This document shows, one piece after another, positions 25,353 through 32,500 of a stretch of 32,500 nt of DNA. Below the pieces are notes generated by a model, which worked only from the letters and a program-made list of their open reading frames with translations, was not told where the DNA came from and ran no database searches. How positions within the stretch are numbered: position 1 is the first letter of the stretch; the number at the start of each line of letters is the position of its first letter. The position numbers and the translations under genes are program-made. Source of the stretch: Candidatus Hydrogenedentota bacterium (GTDB lineage Bacteria > Hydrogenedentota > Hydrogenedentia > Hydrogenedentales > JAEUWI01); NCBI GenBank assembly GCA_016791475.1, contig JAEUWI010000069.1, positions 1-32,500 on the forward strand, read 5' to 3'.

Positions 25353-25492
25353 CCCAGATCTCGTCCAATGGCTCGCAGGCCAATGAAGGTCAGCGTGCCT
25401 GCGATGGAAAGGGCGGTGATGAAGGCAGCCGCGACTATGGCGTATCGATACCTTCTTGAATGGGGTAGATGCGTAGCGAGCTCTCTTTGCAA
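25292..25492 (-). pseudogene. N-terminal anchor fragment of the same gene
   Basis: The frame starts at a TTG (25492) and encodes a hydrophilic lead, then a transmembrane helix (RYAIVAAAFITALSIAGTLT), then GLRAIGRDLG. After that, protein-like character is lost at the GGGG run (25352-25355, coding sense) and the frame ends at 25292. Together with the 24726-25352 frame it would make a membrane-anchored protein of about 255 residues. It lies 38 bases downstream of the WG-repeat gene. Whether the break is real or a sequencing or assembly error cannot be told from one copy. Confidence 0.5.
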
Positions 25493-25529
25493 TCCGTGGT
25501 CAGCTCTTGCCGATGTCGCCCCGCCTCCT

Positions 25530-26624
25530 CTATTCCTCTATCACGAATTCGTGCGTCCACTCCAAGGCCCGCAGCGCGGGGGAATCGCGGAGCACCGCGG
25601 CCATGCCGTTCTCAAAGGGCGTCACCATGCGGTATTGGGGCGGGATGACGGGGTTGCCCTGGCGGTCGATGTAGCCCCAGGCCTCGCCTTTCAAAACCGC
25701 CGCCCTGCCCTCGAAGAAGGGCTCGACCTGATCGTAGTCGGGCGCGAGCACCGTCTTGCCTTCGCGGTCGACAAAGATATATTCGGGCGCTTCGGTACGC
25801 CACACCAGCGCGAGGCCGTCGTGGTGGGAGCTTTTCATCCACTGGACCTTGTCGACTATGACGACAAACTCGCCCGTTCTGTCAATGAATCCAGCGATGT
25901 CGAAGGACAAGTCTGGACTGCTCATCTGCGCAGCGGCCAGGCCGTCTACAAACTCAAACAGCGCGTTGAATTTGGCCTCGATCACCCAATTGCCCGACTT
26001 GTCGATCATGCCCAGATGCTTCTTGCCGTGCTCGTCCAGCTTGCCCGCGATAGCGAGGCCGTCCTTGAAGGGGCGCGCTTCGGCATAGTTGCCGGGCACG
26101 GCGTTGTCACCCTTAAGGTCCACATATTCAAAGAGCGGGCTGGAGTATTTCGGATCGCGGCTTGGCCCGAAGATGCCCATGGCCGCTACGCCCTCGGAAT
26201 AGGGGGAGGCTATGGCATAGCCGGGATCGACCCGATAGAGGAATTCTCCGTTTTTCTTCATGTAGTAGATGGCGCGGTTCGTCTGAACCGGGAATACCTC
26301 GGCGTTTGGTGCGTGGATGCCGAATACACCGGCGAGGCCCGCGCTGGTCATACGCACTTGATTGAAGGCGCCAAAAAGCCCGAAGTTCTTTTCGGCCTCT
26401 CGGAGCCACGGATCGTTGGCTTTCTCCACCAGGGTGTCGGCCAAATCCCGCACCCATGCCACCTCGCTTTCAGCGACCGGCATGCCGTCGGGCCCTATGG
26501 TCCCGTAGAGGCTGCGGATGTGCGCCTGGGCCTTCAGCCTGAGTCCGTAGTACACGGCAAAGCCGCCTGCCGCCAGGAGGCCCAGCGTTACACACGCGAT
26601 GCCAAGTCGCTTCTTGTTGATCAT
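25530..26624 (-). CDS. membrane-anchored WG-repeat protein
   Basis: The 364-residue protein has a basic N-terminus and one hydrophobic helix (about 8-26, GIACVTLGLLAAGGFAVYYG), so the rest is probably outside the cytoplasmic membrane. Its C-terminal half carries WG/KWG-type repeats of about 35-45 residues. Each repeat has a core 'G(Y/F/M)ID+.G..(V/I)I...(Y/F)': GMIDKSGNWVIEAKF (about 205), GFIDRTGEFVVIVD (about 242), YIFVDREGKTVLAPDYD (about 280) and WGYIDRQGNPVIPPQY (about 316). WG repeats form beta-rich scaffold proteins with no fixed enzymatic role. The H-X9-DG-like fragments lie 38 bases downstream on the same strand and may be cotranscribed. The family is clear; the function is not known. 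Confidence 0.85.
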   Translation of the reverse strand: MINKKRLGIACVTLGLLAAGGFAVYYGLRLKAQAHIRSLYGTIGPDGMPVAESEVAWVRDLADTLVEKANDPWLREAEKNFGLFGAFNQVRMTSAGLAGVFGIHAPNAEVFPVQTNRAIYYMKKNGEFLYRVDPGYAIASPYSEGVAAMGIFGPSRDPKYSSPLFEYVDLKGDNAVPGNYAEARPFKDGLAIAGKLDEHGKKHLGMIDKSGNWVIEAKFNALFEFVDGLAAAQMSSPDLSFDIAGFIDRTGEFVVIVDKVQWMKSSHHDGLALVWRTEAPEYIFVDREGKTVLAPDYDQVEPFFEGRAAVLKGEAWGYIDRQGNPVIPPQYRMVTPFENGMAAVLRDSPALRALEWTHEFVIEE

Positions 26625-26874
26625 GGGGAGTCTAACCCTTTCGCTTGCCGCTGGACCGATGGGGCTACCCTAGCAGATTGGAAGGTCACCGTCAACGAGG
26701 TGGCACCCGATGATGGCCCTGGGAGTACTGTCGTTTCGCGATTCTTGGTTGCCCGTCCGCCATGGTGTACACTCTTGGGAGTTACTTGGGCGGGACCCTC
26801 GCGTCCCGAGGTACGAAGGGTTGGTTGCTTTGCGTGCGCTGCGGTATTTGCGTTTCTTTTTCGAAGGGGGTGGT

Positions 26875-29481
26875 GTGTCCATTCGCGGTTGTGCTTTGCT
26901 GTTCCTGATGGGCCTTTCCAGCATGGCCATAGCGCAGGAGACTGCGCCGGAGTCCGCCGGGGCACCCCCCGCGGATGCGGCCGCACCCGAGCTTGCGGTC
27001 CCGCTGGAAATCGCGGAGTTGAAGCCGCTCCACCTGGAGACCCCCCTCGTGGAGGGCGGCTCGGCCATCCCCATCGTGGTGCCGTCGGACGGCTCGCACG
27101 ACGCCGACGCGGCGGTGATCGCCAACGCCATCGAAGCGGCGGGCGGGGCACGCCCGATGTTGATTAAGGACGATGCCTTCGCGACGGGACTCCCTATCGA
27201 GCAGCACGTTATCGCCCTCGGCAACCGCTCGACGAACAAGCTGCTCAGCGCGCTTTATGACCATCACTACAGCCTGACCGACCTGCGCTATCCGGGGCCC
27301 GGCGGCCACGAAGTGCGCACCCTCCACAATCCCTTCGGCAACGGGAAGAATGTCATCATCATCGGCGGAAGCGATGCGGCCGGCGTGACCAATGGCACCT
27401 TGCTGTTCTCGCGGAAAGTCGGCGACGCCCGGAAGACGGAATCCGGGCTGGTGCTGGGCCGCCTGATGGAAATTCAGCTTGGCGCGGGCATGACGCCACC
27501 ACAGGATCTGGAGCAGGTGACCACCTGGGATGGCAATGGGGTAGGGGGGGGCGATTTCGGCTGGAACAGCATCAGCAAGCGAATGGCCCTTTACTACATG
27601 ACCGGGGACACCTTCCACGCCAATGAGGTCCTGCGCCTGGCCTTTCCGAATGATCAGGCAAAAGCCGAGCTGGACGTGCTCGACGGCGCGCGCATCGAAA
27701 ACAGGGACGCCCCCCTCAGCGGCACGCGGCCGGAATACGCTCACCGCATGGCGCTCTATTGGGACCTCATCGAAGAGAGTCCCGCCTTCACGGACGACGA
27801 CCGCCTCCGCGTGACCCAGGCCCTCGCAAAGCAGGTGGCCCCGGAGAGTATCGAAGCCACGATCATGACGCCGTACTTCGTTGGCACCGCCCGGGAGCAA
27901 TGGGCCTCGATCGCGCGCTTCAGTCTGGGGCGATACTTGGCCAAAGACTACGCCGATCCTCGCTGGGCCCTCGTGCGCGATCAGGGCGCGAAAGATTTCA
28001 GCGCTCTCCAGGCCAAGCCCTGGGTGGTGGGAGGGGGCGAAGACCTCGCCCAGTATGGCGCGGGTATCGCCCCCGTGTTGAACTATCTCCTCCTCACCGG
28101 GGATCGCGTGCCCGTTGAAAAAGGCGTGCTCGCGGCGCTGCTGCGTCCCCTGGAAATCCTGGCGAGCGGTCGCGAGGGCGACCGGCTCCTCGTCCAGAGC
28201 CCCATCACCTTCTTTCATCAGGCGGCCCAGCTCACCGGCGATGGGCGCTGGCTGGAGTACGCGCGCCGGACCGGCGCCGACCGGGATAGCTTCCACATCG
28301 GCCAGTCCTGGTGGCCCGCCATCGCCGCCGTGCCGCCCGCGGGTCTGGTGGAGTCCTGGCAGGTTCACGGTGTGCCCGATCCCCAGTGGCGCGAGCGGAA
28401 TGTCGGCGTGTCGGGAGAGGAGTCCTTCAATTTCTTGAGCTACCGCAACGCGCCCGATGCCACGGGCGACTTCATCCTCCTCGACGGACTACAGGCGGAA
28501 CTGCGCCAGTCCCTCGGGATCCTGGAGTTGCGGCAGGGCGGCCAGACCATCCTCGAAGGGCGGCACAACGCCCTCAAGACTCGCATCGAAGGAATGGCCG
28601 AGGCGACCGTGCCCGCCGATGGCACCCTGAAGCACCAGCGGGTGGTGGGGGAGATCGCCACCGCAATCCTCGAATCCCCCAAGGACCCGGCGGCCGTCTG
28701 GCGACGCAGTATCATCAACCGGCGCGGCCACTACACCCTACTGCTCGACAGCCTCACGCCCCGAGTCGATTCCCCCGGCCTCGAAGTCCAGCTTTCCTGG
28801 GAAACCGCCGAAGGTGACTGGGCCGTCGGGCCCGGTGCAAGCGCCCTCCTCCTGCCGGGTGTGGACGATCCCGAAAAGGTGCCCGCCCTTCAGACCAGCC
28901 GCGCCATGAGTCTGGCGGTCGCGGGCAAAGTGGCCACGCTGTCCTCAACGGTACCCGCCGTGACCGGTCAGCCCCAATATCTCTTTTCGATTATTGGTCA
29001 CGGTACCGTGGGGGCCATCGCCTGCGCACCCCTCGGGAACAGCGCCGCCGCACTCCACCTCCCACGCGCCGCCGTCGCCGCCACCGGCGCCCACGACGGT
29101 CTCGAAGGCACGCTCGTGCTGCTGGAGCCCGACTACCTCTACGGCCTCGACCTCAGCGCCGCCCGCGAGCTCATTCGCGCCGAGGCGCCCGTCGAGATCG
29201 CCTGGGATCTCCGGGAAGGCATCATCGATATCATCACCTCGAAGTCCACGGTCCTTACCCTGGCTCTCGACGGTCCCGAAAAGCTCCGCCTCGACCGAAC
29301 CCCCCTTACCGGAGAGCTGGTCGATGGCAAAGTCCGAATCACCCTCGACGCCGGGCGCCACCGCATCACCGGCGCCTCCCTCAGCCAGGCCCGGCTGGAC
29401 GTGAACACCGCCTGGCTCAACGAGACCGTGAACAAGGCCGTTGCCGAGAGCCGGCCCGCGTCCCCGCAGACCGCCAATTAA
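26875..29481 (+). CDS. large secreted protein, possible heparinase/alginate-lyase-like fold
   Basis: I prefer the GTG at 26875, which follows AAGGGGG (26864-26870) and gives a signal peptide (MSIRGCALLFLMGLSSMAIA, cut before Q). An upstream in-frame ATG at 26710 would add 55 residues before it. The mature protein is about 848 residues. Residues about 60-175 form an alpha/beta domain with IPIVVPSDGSHDADAAVIAN and VIIIGGSDAAG. The middle region (about 200-500) is helical, with an (alpha/alpha)-toroid look (YYMTGDTFHANEVLRLAFP, TFFHQAAQLTGDGRWLEYAR). The C-terminal region (about 520-850) is beta-rich and contains WRRSIINRRGHYTLLLDSL, a pattern like the beta-sandwich of heparinase II/III proteins. 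A polysaccharide lyase role is a guess from fold pattern; no catalytic residues are identified. It sits beside a rhamnosidase gene. Confidence 0.78.
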   Translation: MSIRGCALLFLMGLSSMAIAQETAPESAGAPPADAAAPELAVPLEIAELKPLHLETPLVEGGSAIPIVVPSDGSHDADAAVIANAIEAAGGARPMLIKDDAFATGLPIEQHVIALGNRSTNKLLSALYDHHYSLTDLRYPGPGGHEVRTLHNPFGNGKNVIIIGGSDAAGVTNGTLLFSRKVGDARKTESGLVLGRLMEIQLGAGMTPPQDLEQVTTWDGNGVGGGDFGWNSISKRMALYYMTGDTFHANEVLRLAFPNDQAKAELDVLDGARIENRDAPLSGTRPEYAHRMALYWDLIEESPAFTDDDRLRVTQALAKQVAPESIEATIMTPYFVGTAREQWASIARFSLGRYLAKDYADPRWALVRDQGAKDFSALQAKPWVVGGGEDLAQYGAGIAPVLNYLLLTGDRVPVEKGVLAALLRPLEILASGREGDRLLVQSPITFFHQAAQLTGDGRWLEYARRTGADRDSFHIGQSWWPAIAAVPPAGLVESWQVHGVPDPQWRERNVGVSGEESFNFLSYRNAPDATGDFILLDGLQAELRQSLGILELRQGGQTILEGRHNALKTRIEGMAEATVPADGTLKHQRVVGEIATAILESPKDPAAVWRRSIINRRGHYTLLLDSLTPRVDSPGLEVQLSWETAEGDWAVGPGASALLLPGVDDPEKVPALQTSRAMSLAVAGKVATLSSTVPAVTGQPQYLFSIIGHGTVGAIACAPLGNSAAALHLPRAAVAATGAHDGLEGTLVLLEPDYLYGLDLSAARELIRAEAPVEIAWDLREGIIDIITSKSTVLTLALDGPEKLRLDRTPLTGELVDGKVRITLDAGRHRITGASLSQARLDVNTAWLNETVNKAVAESRPASPQTAN

Positions 29482-29522
29482 GCGATGTAACTTCGCGTCG
29501 ACCGACACAGTGTGGTTGAACA

Positions 29523-30497
29523 TCACCCCTTTGGCACAAGCACTACTTTCCCCGAGCTCTTGCGATCCGAGATAAACTGATGGGCCCGGGCCGCTTCCTC
29601 CAGCTTGAACTCGTGACCCACCACGACCGTGAGCTTGCCGTCCAGGAGCCACGCGTGCAAATCGCGCATGGCGCCGGCCATGGCCTGGGTGTCGCCGGTA
29701 TAGGCCATCAGGTGAAAGCCCGCCACGATCCAGTTGCGCGCAAGCAGCGTTCGCGCCTCGACTACCGGCGGCTCTTTGCTGGCTATCCCCAACGTTACAA
29801 GCATCCCACGGGGCTTCAGACACTTGAGACTCTTCGCAAAGACTTCGCCGCCCACCGATTCGATCACCAGATCGCAGCCCCGGCTGCCGGTGATCGCCTT
29901 CACCGATTCCTGAAAGTCCTGTCGCTTGTAATTGATGGCGTGGGCACAGCCCAGGGATTCGATCAAGGCGCACTTCTCCGGGGTGCTCGCCGTGCCGATA
30001 ACCGTCGCACCCGCGTTGCGCGCAATCTGCACGAGCTGCGTGCCGAGTCCGCCCGCCGCCGCCTGGATGAGCACTGTCTGGCCCGCCGCAAGCCGGCCGA
30101 GGGTCAGCAGCGCGTGGTAGGCCGTCAGGAACTGGCAGGGGATTGCCGCCGCCTGCGCGAAGCTGAGCTGCTCGGGCTTCGGCATGACCTGCCCCGCCTT
30201 CGCGACAACGTACTCGCTGTAACCCGACTGGCAGAAAGACATCACCTCATCCCCGGGACGCCACTGGGTCACGCCGTCACCCGCCTCCACCACCACGCCC
30301 GCCACCTCAAAGCCCGCGCCGAAGGGGGCTTTGGGCCCGCCGGGATAGAGACCCTCCCGCTGCATGATATCCGCATAATTGATCCCGGCGGCCCGCACCT
30401 GGATGCGTACCTCGCCCGGACCGGGCGCGGGAATCGGCACCTCGCGGATTTCAAGGACTTCAGGGCCGCCGAAGGCGGTGGCGACGATGGTTTTCAT
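29523..30497 (-). CDS. NADPH:quinone oxidoreductase-like zinc-independent dehydrogenase
   Basis: The 324-residue enzyme belongs to the medium-chain dehydrogenase/reductase superfamily, quinone oxidoreductase branch. It begins MKTIVATAFGGPEVLEIREV and has GEVRIQVRAAGINYADIMQR, where the Zn-binding Cys of alcohol dehydrogenases is missing, as is usual for this branch. The segment FGAGFEVAGVVVEAGDGV follows, then the NADPH-binding QAAAGGLGTQLVQIARNAGA and CDLVIESVGG. Enzymes of this type reduce quinones or alpha,beta-unsaturated carbonyls. The substrate is not evident. It is a single gene on the minus strand, converging with the large secreted-protein gene (41 bases apart) and diverging from the small orphan gene across 234 bases. 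Confidence 0.92.
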   Translation of the reverse strand: MKTIVATAFGGPEVLEIREVPIPAPGPGEVRIQVRAAGINYADIMQREGLYPGGPKAPFGAGFEVAGVVVEAGDGVTQWRPGDEVMSFCQSGYSEYVVAKAGQVMPKPEQLSFAQAAAIPCQFLTAYHALLTLGRLAAGQTVLIQAAAGGLGTQLVQIARNAGATVIGTASTPEKCALIESLGCAHAINYKRQDFQESVKAITGSRGCDLVIESVGGEVFAKSLKCLKPRGMLVTLGIASKEPPVVEARTLLARNWIVAGFHLMAYTGDTQAMAGAMRDLHAWLLDGKLTVVVGHEFKLEEAARAHQFISDRKSSGKVVLVPKG

Positions 30498-30671
30498 GGG
30501 GCGGGTTCTCCAGGGTTGTTTACGGATCTCGGAGCATAACAGCGCGGGGGACCAGTCGGCAATCGGGGGTCCAAAGTGTGCATGAATAAACCTATCCTTG
30601 TAGTGGTACTAAGGCCGGGGCGATGAACGCCCGAGGGCAATACAAACATCTAACGAAACACAAATACGCAA

Positions 30672-30700
30672 TTGACATGGCCCGGTTATGCTGTGCACAT
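30672..30700 (+). promoter_or_regulatory. candidate promoter with consensus -35 upstream of small gene
   Basis: TTGACA (30672-30677) matches the sigma-70 -35 consensus exactly, in an AT-rich part of the 234-base divergent gap. At 17 bases' spacing the -10 would be GCACAT (30695-30700), which is poor. So this is only a partial match. Nothing else in the gap was recognised. Confidence 0.25.
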
Positions 30701-30731
30701 GAACAACCAGAGCGAAAAAAGGAAAAACGAC

Positions 30732-30932
30732 ATGAGCAGCATCACGATTGAAACGATGGAAGGCCCCGCGGCGCGGAGCGAGGGCGGAATCACCCTTCTG
30801 GAAGCCTACAGCGCCCTGGCAAGCCGTGAATCCAAGCGTATCCCCGCCGTGGAAATCCCCTTTCCCGGCCAGCCGAGCGGGGTTGATCGTGAGGGGCACT
30901 TCTGGATGATGAAGCTTCGCAACGTGGGCTGA
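30732..30932 (+). CDS. 66-residue orphan protein
   Basis: The ATG at 30732 is preceded eight bases earlier by AAAGGA (30718-30723). The product has 66 residues, no signal peptide and no membrane helix. It has an amphipathic helical stretch (GGITLLEAYSALASRESKR), a Pro/Gly-rich segment (IPFPGQPSGVDREG) and an aromatic end GHFWMMKLRNVG. A TTGACA -35-like site lies upstream and a UUCG-loop terminator follows 18 bases after the stop, which supports a real short transcription unit. Earlier in-frame ATGs at 30672 and 30699 lack ribosome sites. I recognise no family. The Ser/Thr kinase gene follows on the same strand, but with its own promoter-like sequence. Confidence 0.6.
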   Translation: MSSITIETMEGPAARSEGGITLLEAYSALASRESKRIPAVEIPFPGQPSGVDREGHFWMMKLRNVG

Positions 30933-30950
30933 GCGCCCGGCTGCGGCGGG

Positions 30951-30984
30951 GTCGGTGTTGCCTTCGGGCGACACCCGACATTTT
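30951..30984 (+). terminator. UUCG-loop intrinsic terminator
   Basis: GTCGGTGTTGCC (30951-30962), TTCG loop (30963-30966) and GGCGACACCCGAC (30967-30979) form a 12-bp stem with one bulged C and one G-T wobble, closed by C(UUCG)G. ATTTT follows. It ends the small-gene transcript and separates it from the kinase promoter. Confidence 0.7.
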
Positions 30985-31021
30985 CGGGGGCTGGGGGACT
31001 TTCACAGGATTGTAAAGAGTG

Positions 31022-31050
31022 TTTATTCCTGCTCGGCTTTCTGCTATTCT
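31022..31050 (+). promoter_or_regulatory. putative extended -10 promoter of the kinase gene
   Basis: TGCTATTCT (31042-31050) fits an extended -10. TTTATT (31022-31027) lies 17 bases upstream of TATTCT as a partial -35. The expected start is near 31057, giving a leader of about 45 bases with two palindromes. Confidence 0.45.
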
Positions 31051-31056
31051 ACACCG

Positions 31057-31081
31057 CACAGTAGGGTCTGTGACGTTCACA
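31057..31081. promoter_or_regulatory. overlapping palindromes at the kinase transcription start
   Basis: CACAG-N6-CTGTG (31057-31072) and TGTGA-CGT-TCACA (31069-31081) overlap in the predicted leader. The second looks like a CRP/FNR half-site pair but with a 3-base rather than 6-base centre. They could be an operator or a leader hairpin; only the symmetry is visible. Confidence 0.35.
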
Positions 31082-31101
31082 ACTGAGCCGGGAACAACAG
31101 G

Positions 31102-32055
31102 ATGAGCGAACAAAATAAACCGGATTTTCAGGTGCCCAAGCCCGGGGGGCGTTCCAACCTGGCCAAAGCCATTGGGGGCTTTGAGCCCGGCGATATTATC
31201 GCGGAACGCTACCAGGTCGTGCGGATGCTCGGAAAGGGCGGCATGGGCATCGTTTACCTGGTAAACGATCTCAAGCGGGATCGTCAGATCGCCCTCAAAA
31301 CCCTCCTTCCCCAGTATGCCACCAACCAGCAGGCCGTCGGTCGTTTCGTGCGCGAAGTGAACGCGGTGCGCCAGTTGAACCACCCCGGTATCGTGAAGAT
31401 CCTCGCCGCCCGCCAGTACGGCTCCCTGCTTTACTACACCATGGAGTATCTGGACGGGAAGACCGTGCGCGATTACATGGTCAAGCGGGGCAAGCTCGGC
31501 CTCGGTTCGGCCGTGCGCATCCTGTCGCTCCTGTGCGACGCCCTGGAGCACGTGCACCAGGTTACCGTCCACCGCGATATCTCCCCCGAAAACATCATCC
31601 TCCTGCAGGATGGCACCATCAAGCTCCTCGATTTCGGTCTGGCCAAGCTTCAGGACCCCAGCGGGGCCCAGTTCACCCGCGTGGGCGCAACCCTCGGACG
31701 CATCCAGTACAACGCCCCCGAGCAATCCTTCAACGCATCGGAAGTGGATCAGCGCGCCGACATCTATTCCATCGGCATTATCTTTTTCGAGATGTTGAGC
31801 GGAAAAGTGCCCCGGGCCTTCGAACCCATCTGCGAACTCTGCCCCGAACTGCCCAAGGAGGCGGACCGCTTCTTCGAGCGGGCCCTCGCGCGCGATCCCA
31901 AAGACCGCATCGCCAATGCGGCCGAGTTCCGCGAGTGCATCAATACCCTCTATCAGATCAGCACCGGCGCCATAAAGCCCACCGAACAACCCAAAGCCGA
32001 AGGCGGTTTCTTCTCCCGGCTGTTGGGCGGCATTCTGGGAATATTCAAGCGCTGA
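31102..32055 (+). CDS. Ser/Thr protein kinase with C-terminal amphipathic tail
   Basis: This 317-residue protein is a Hanks-type (PknB-like) Ser/Thr kinase. It shows the glycine loop GKGGMG (44-49), ATP Lys66 in IALK, the helix-C Glu85 in REVNAV, HRDISPEN (157-164, catalytic Asp159), DFG (177-179) and APEQ (205-208), so all key catalytic residues are present. The Lys of the usual HRDxKPEN is Ser here, a change common in bacterial kinases. The kinase domain ends near 280. No transmembrane helix follows; the chain ends in GGFFSRLLGGILGIFKR (301-317), an amphipathic and basic stretch that may bind membrane. No sensor domain is attached. Substrates are unknown; the 66-residue protein upstream and the H-X9-DG gene downstream give no firm link. 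Confidence 0.95.
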   Translation: MSEQNKPDFQVPKPGGRSNLAKAIGGFEPGDIIAERYQVVRMLGKGGMGIVYLVNDLKRDRQIALKTLLPQYATNQQAVGRFVREVNAVRQLNHPGIVKILAARQYGSLLYYTMEYLDGKTVRDYMVKRGKLGLGSAVRILSLLCDALEHVHQVTVHRDISPENIILLQDGTIKLLDFGLAKLQDPSGAQFTRVGATLGRIQYNAPEQSFNASEVDQRADIYSIGIIFFEMLSGKVPRAFEPICELCPELPKEADRFFERALARDPKDRIANAAEFRECINTLYQISTGAIKPTEQPKAEGGFFSRLLGGILGIFKR

Positions 32056-32065
32056 ACCGGGTGGC

Positions 32066-32500
32066 TCAGTAGCCCTCTTTGGATCCGTGATCGAAGTGGC
32101 GGTTGTCCTGAGGACCAAACCACCCCACCATCCAACGGCTGTTCTTCGCGCCGTAGATGTTGGTCTCCGGCGCCCATTCCCACTTCTCGCTCGTAATGTG
32201 ACCATCCGCCCAGAGCACATTCGCCCGTCCATAATGCCGGAAATGCATCGAGGGTGACTGAAATCCCCAGGCCGCCGCGCCCCGAGGCTCGTCCGCCGAC
32301 ACGAAGTGGGGGGGCTCCACAAAGCTGTATTCGATCAGATAGCCGTTCTGGGGCATCGCCGCATCCGCAAACAATACCGTCTGGGCCGGGTGCTGGATCC
32401 GCGAATCCAGAAAGCCGTTCCTCGCCGCGCTCACCAGATCGTTCGTCACCGCGAGCGTGGAGCCGATATAGGCCATATTGTAGCCGTAACCGCCCGTGCC
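32066..32500 (-). CDS. H-X9-DG type secreted protein, C-terminal part (5' end outside window)
   Basis: The reading frame is open through the window edge, so only the last 144 residues or so are visible. The end of the coded segment has YGYNMAYIGS, QTVLFADAA and RHYGRANVLWADGH. In the last, His-X9-Asp-Gly is the signature of the H-X9-DG-CTERM group of secreted prepilin-like proteins common in Planctomycetes, Lentisphaerae and relatives. Such proteins usually begin with a prepilin-type or signal leader and are exported through a type II-like system; that part is not in view. It converges with the kinase gene, 10 bases apart. A degenerate relative lies at 24726-25492. Confidence 0.88.
   Translation of the reverse strand, partial: GTGGYGYNMAYIGSTLAVTNDLVSAARNGFLDSRIQHPAQTVLFADAAMPQNGYLIEYSFVEPPHFVSADEPRGAAAWGFQSPSMHFRHYGRANVLWADGHITSEKWEWAPETNIYGAKNSRWMVGWFGPQDNRHFDHGSKEGY

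Noticed and set aside
25368-27167. 599-codon plus-strand open frame antisense to the WG-repeat gene
   Set aside because: The WG-repeat frame on the minus strand has family repeats and an anchor; the opposite frame has none.
30675-30692. Sigma-54 type promoter (TGGCCCG...TGCT) before the small gene
   Set aside because: The GG and GC elements are one base too close for a -24/-12 promoter.
31102-32055. Kinase as catalytically dead because the HRDxK lysine is Ser
   Set aside because: HRD, DFG, the ATP lysine and the helix-C Glu are all present, and HRDxSPxN is common in active bacterial kinases.
30790-32322. 510-codon antisense open frame across the kinase
   Set aside because: The kinase motifs on the plus strand are complete, and the antisense frame spans unrelated genes.
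1-32500. CRISPR array, integrase, transposase or phage genes
   Set aside because: No regularly spaced direct repeats with spacers and no matching protein motifs were seen.

Overview
The window is GC-rich, densely coding bacterial chromosome with no rRNA, tRNA, insertion sequence, prophage or CRISPR array that I could recognise. No gap between genes exceeds about 250 bases. The gene mix suggests an uncultured PVC-like or Hydrogenedentes/Planctomycetes-like bacterium. It includes a Tat-exported Gfo/Idh/MocA oxidoreductase, an isochorismatase-like/ThuA-like fusion, H-X9-DG type secreted proteins, a WG-repeat protein, a large GH78 rhamnosidase with a PA14 domain, and a Ser/Thr kinase. That placement is inference from gene content; no marker gene was searched.

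The left half (173-16912) lies entirely on the + strand. It starts with a DUF1460 amidase-like exported protein. Next come zwf and pgl, the first two steps of the oxidative pentose phosphate pathway, then a DUF481-like outer-membrane protein and a MauE/thioredoxin fusion membrane protein. An ABC-2 exporter ATPase, its permease and a membrane-anchored TPR-like protein form a tight operon (5814-9052) that ends in a hairpin. A YggS-type PLP protein follows. Then comes a translation/cell-division cluster: pheS, pheT, a 98-residue coiled-coil protein and a ZapA-like protein, the last three with overlapping ends. A 7-bp-periodic inverted/tandem repeat sits on the 3' end of zapA. Beyond it are a Tat-exported oxidoreductase, a 3-hydroxyisobutyrate-dehydrogenase-like enzyme and a small membrane-anchored unknown.

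The right half has mixed strands and is more accessory. It holds an SDR (-), the isochorismatase-like/ThuA-like fusion whose usual catalytic Cys is Ala (+), and a 7TM-DISM-like sensor with a C-terminal CxxC...CxxC module (+). It then has the GH78 alpha-L-rhamnosidase (-), a degenerate and probably frameshifted H-X9-DG-like protein (-), and a WG-repeat lipoprotein-like or membrane-anchored protein (-). A large secreted heparinase-like unknown (+), a quinone oxidoreductase (-), a 66-residue orphan protein (+) and a Ser/Thr kinase (+) follow. The right edge cuts through an H-X9-DG protein gene (-).

Functionally this is housekeeping metabolism and translation on the left, with carbohydrate-degradation and signalling genes on the right. 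I did not find a clearly new multi-gene system. The best leads are the Cys-less isochorismatase-like fusion, the small orphan gene with its own ribosome site and UUCG terminator beside the kinase, the pheT-coiled coil-zapA overlap cluster, and the frameshifted H-X9-DG relative.
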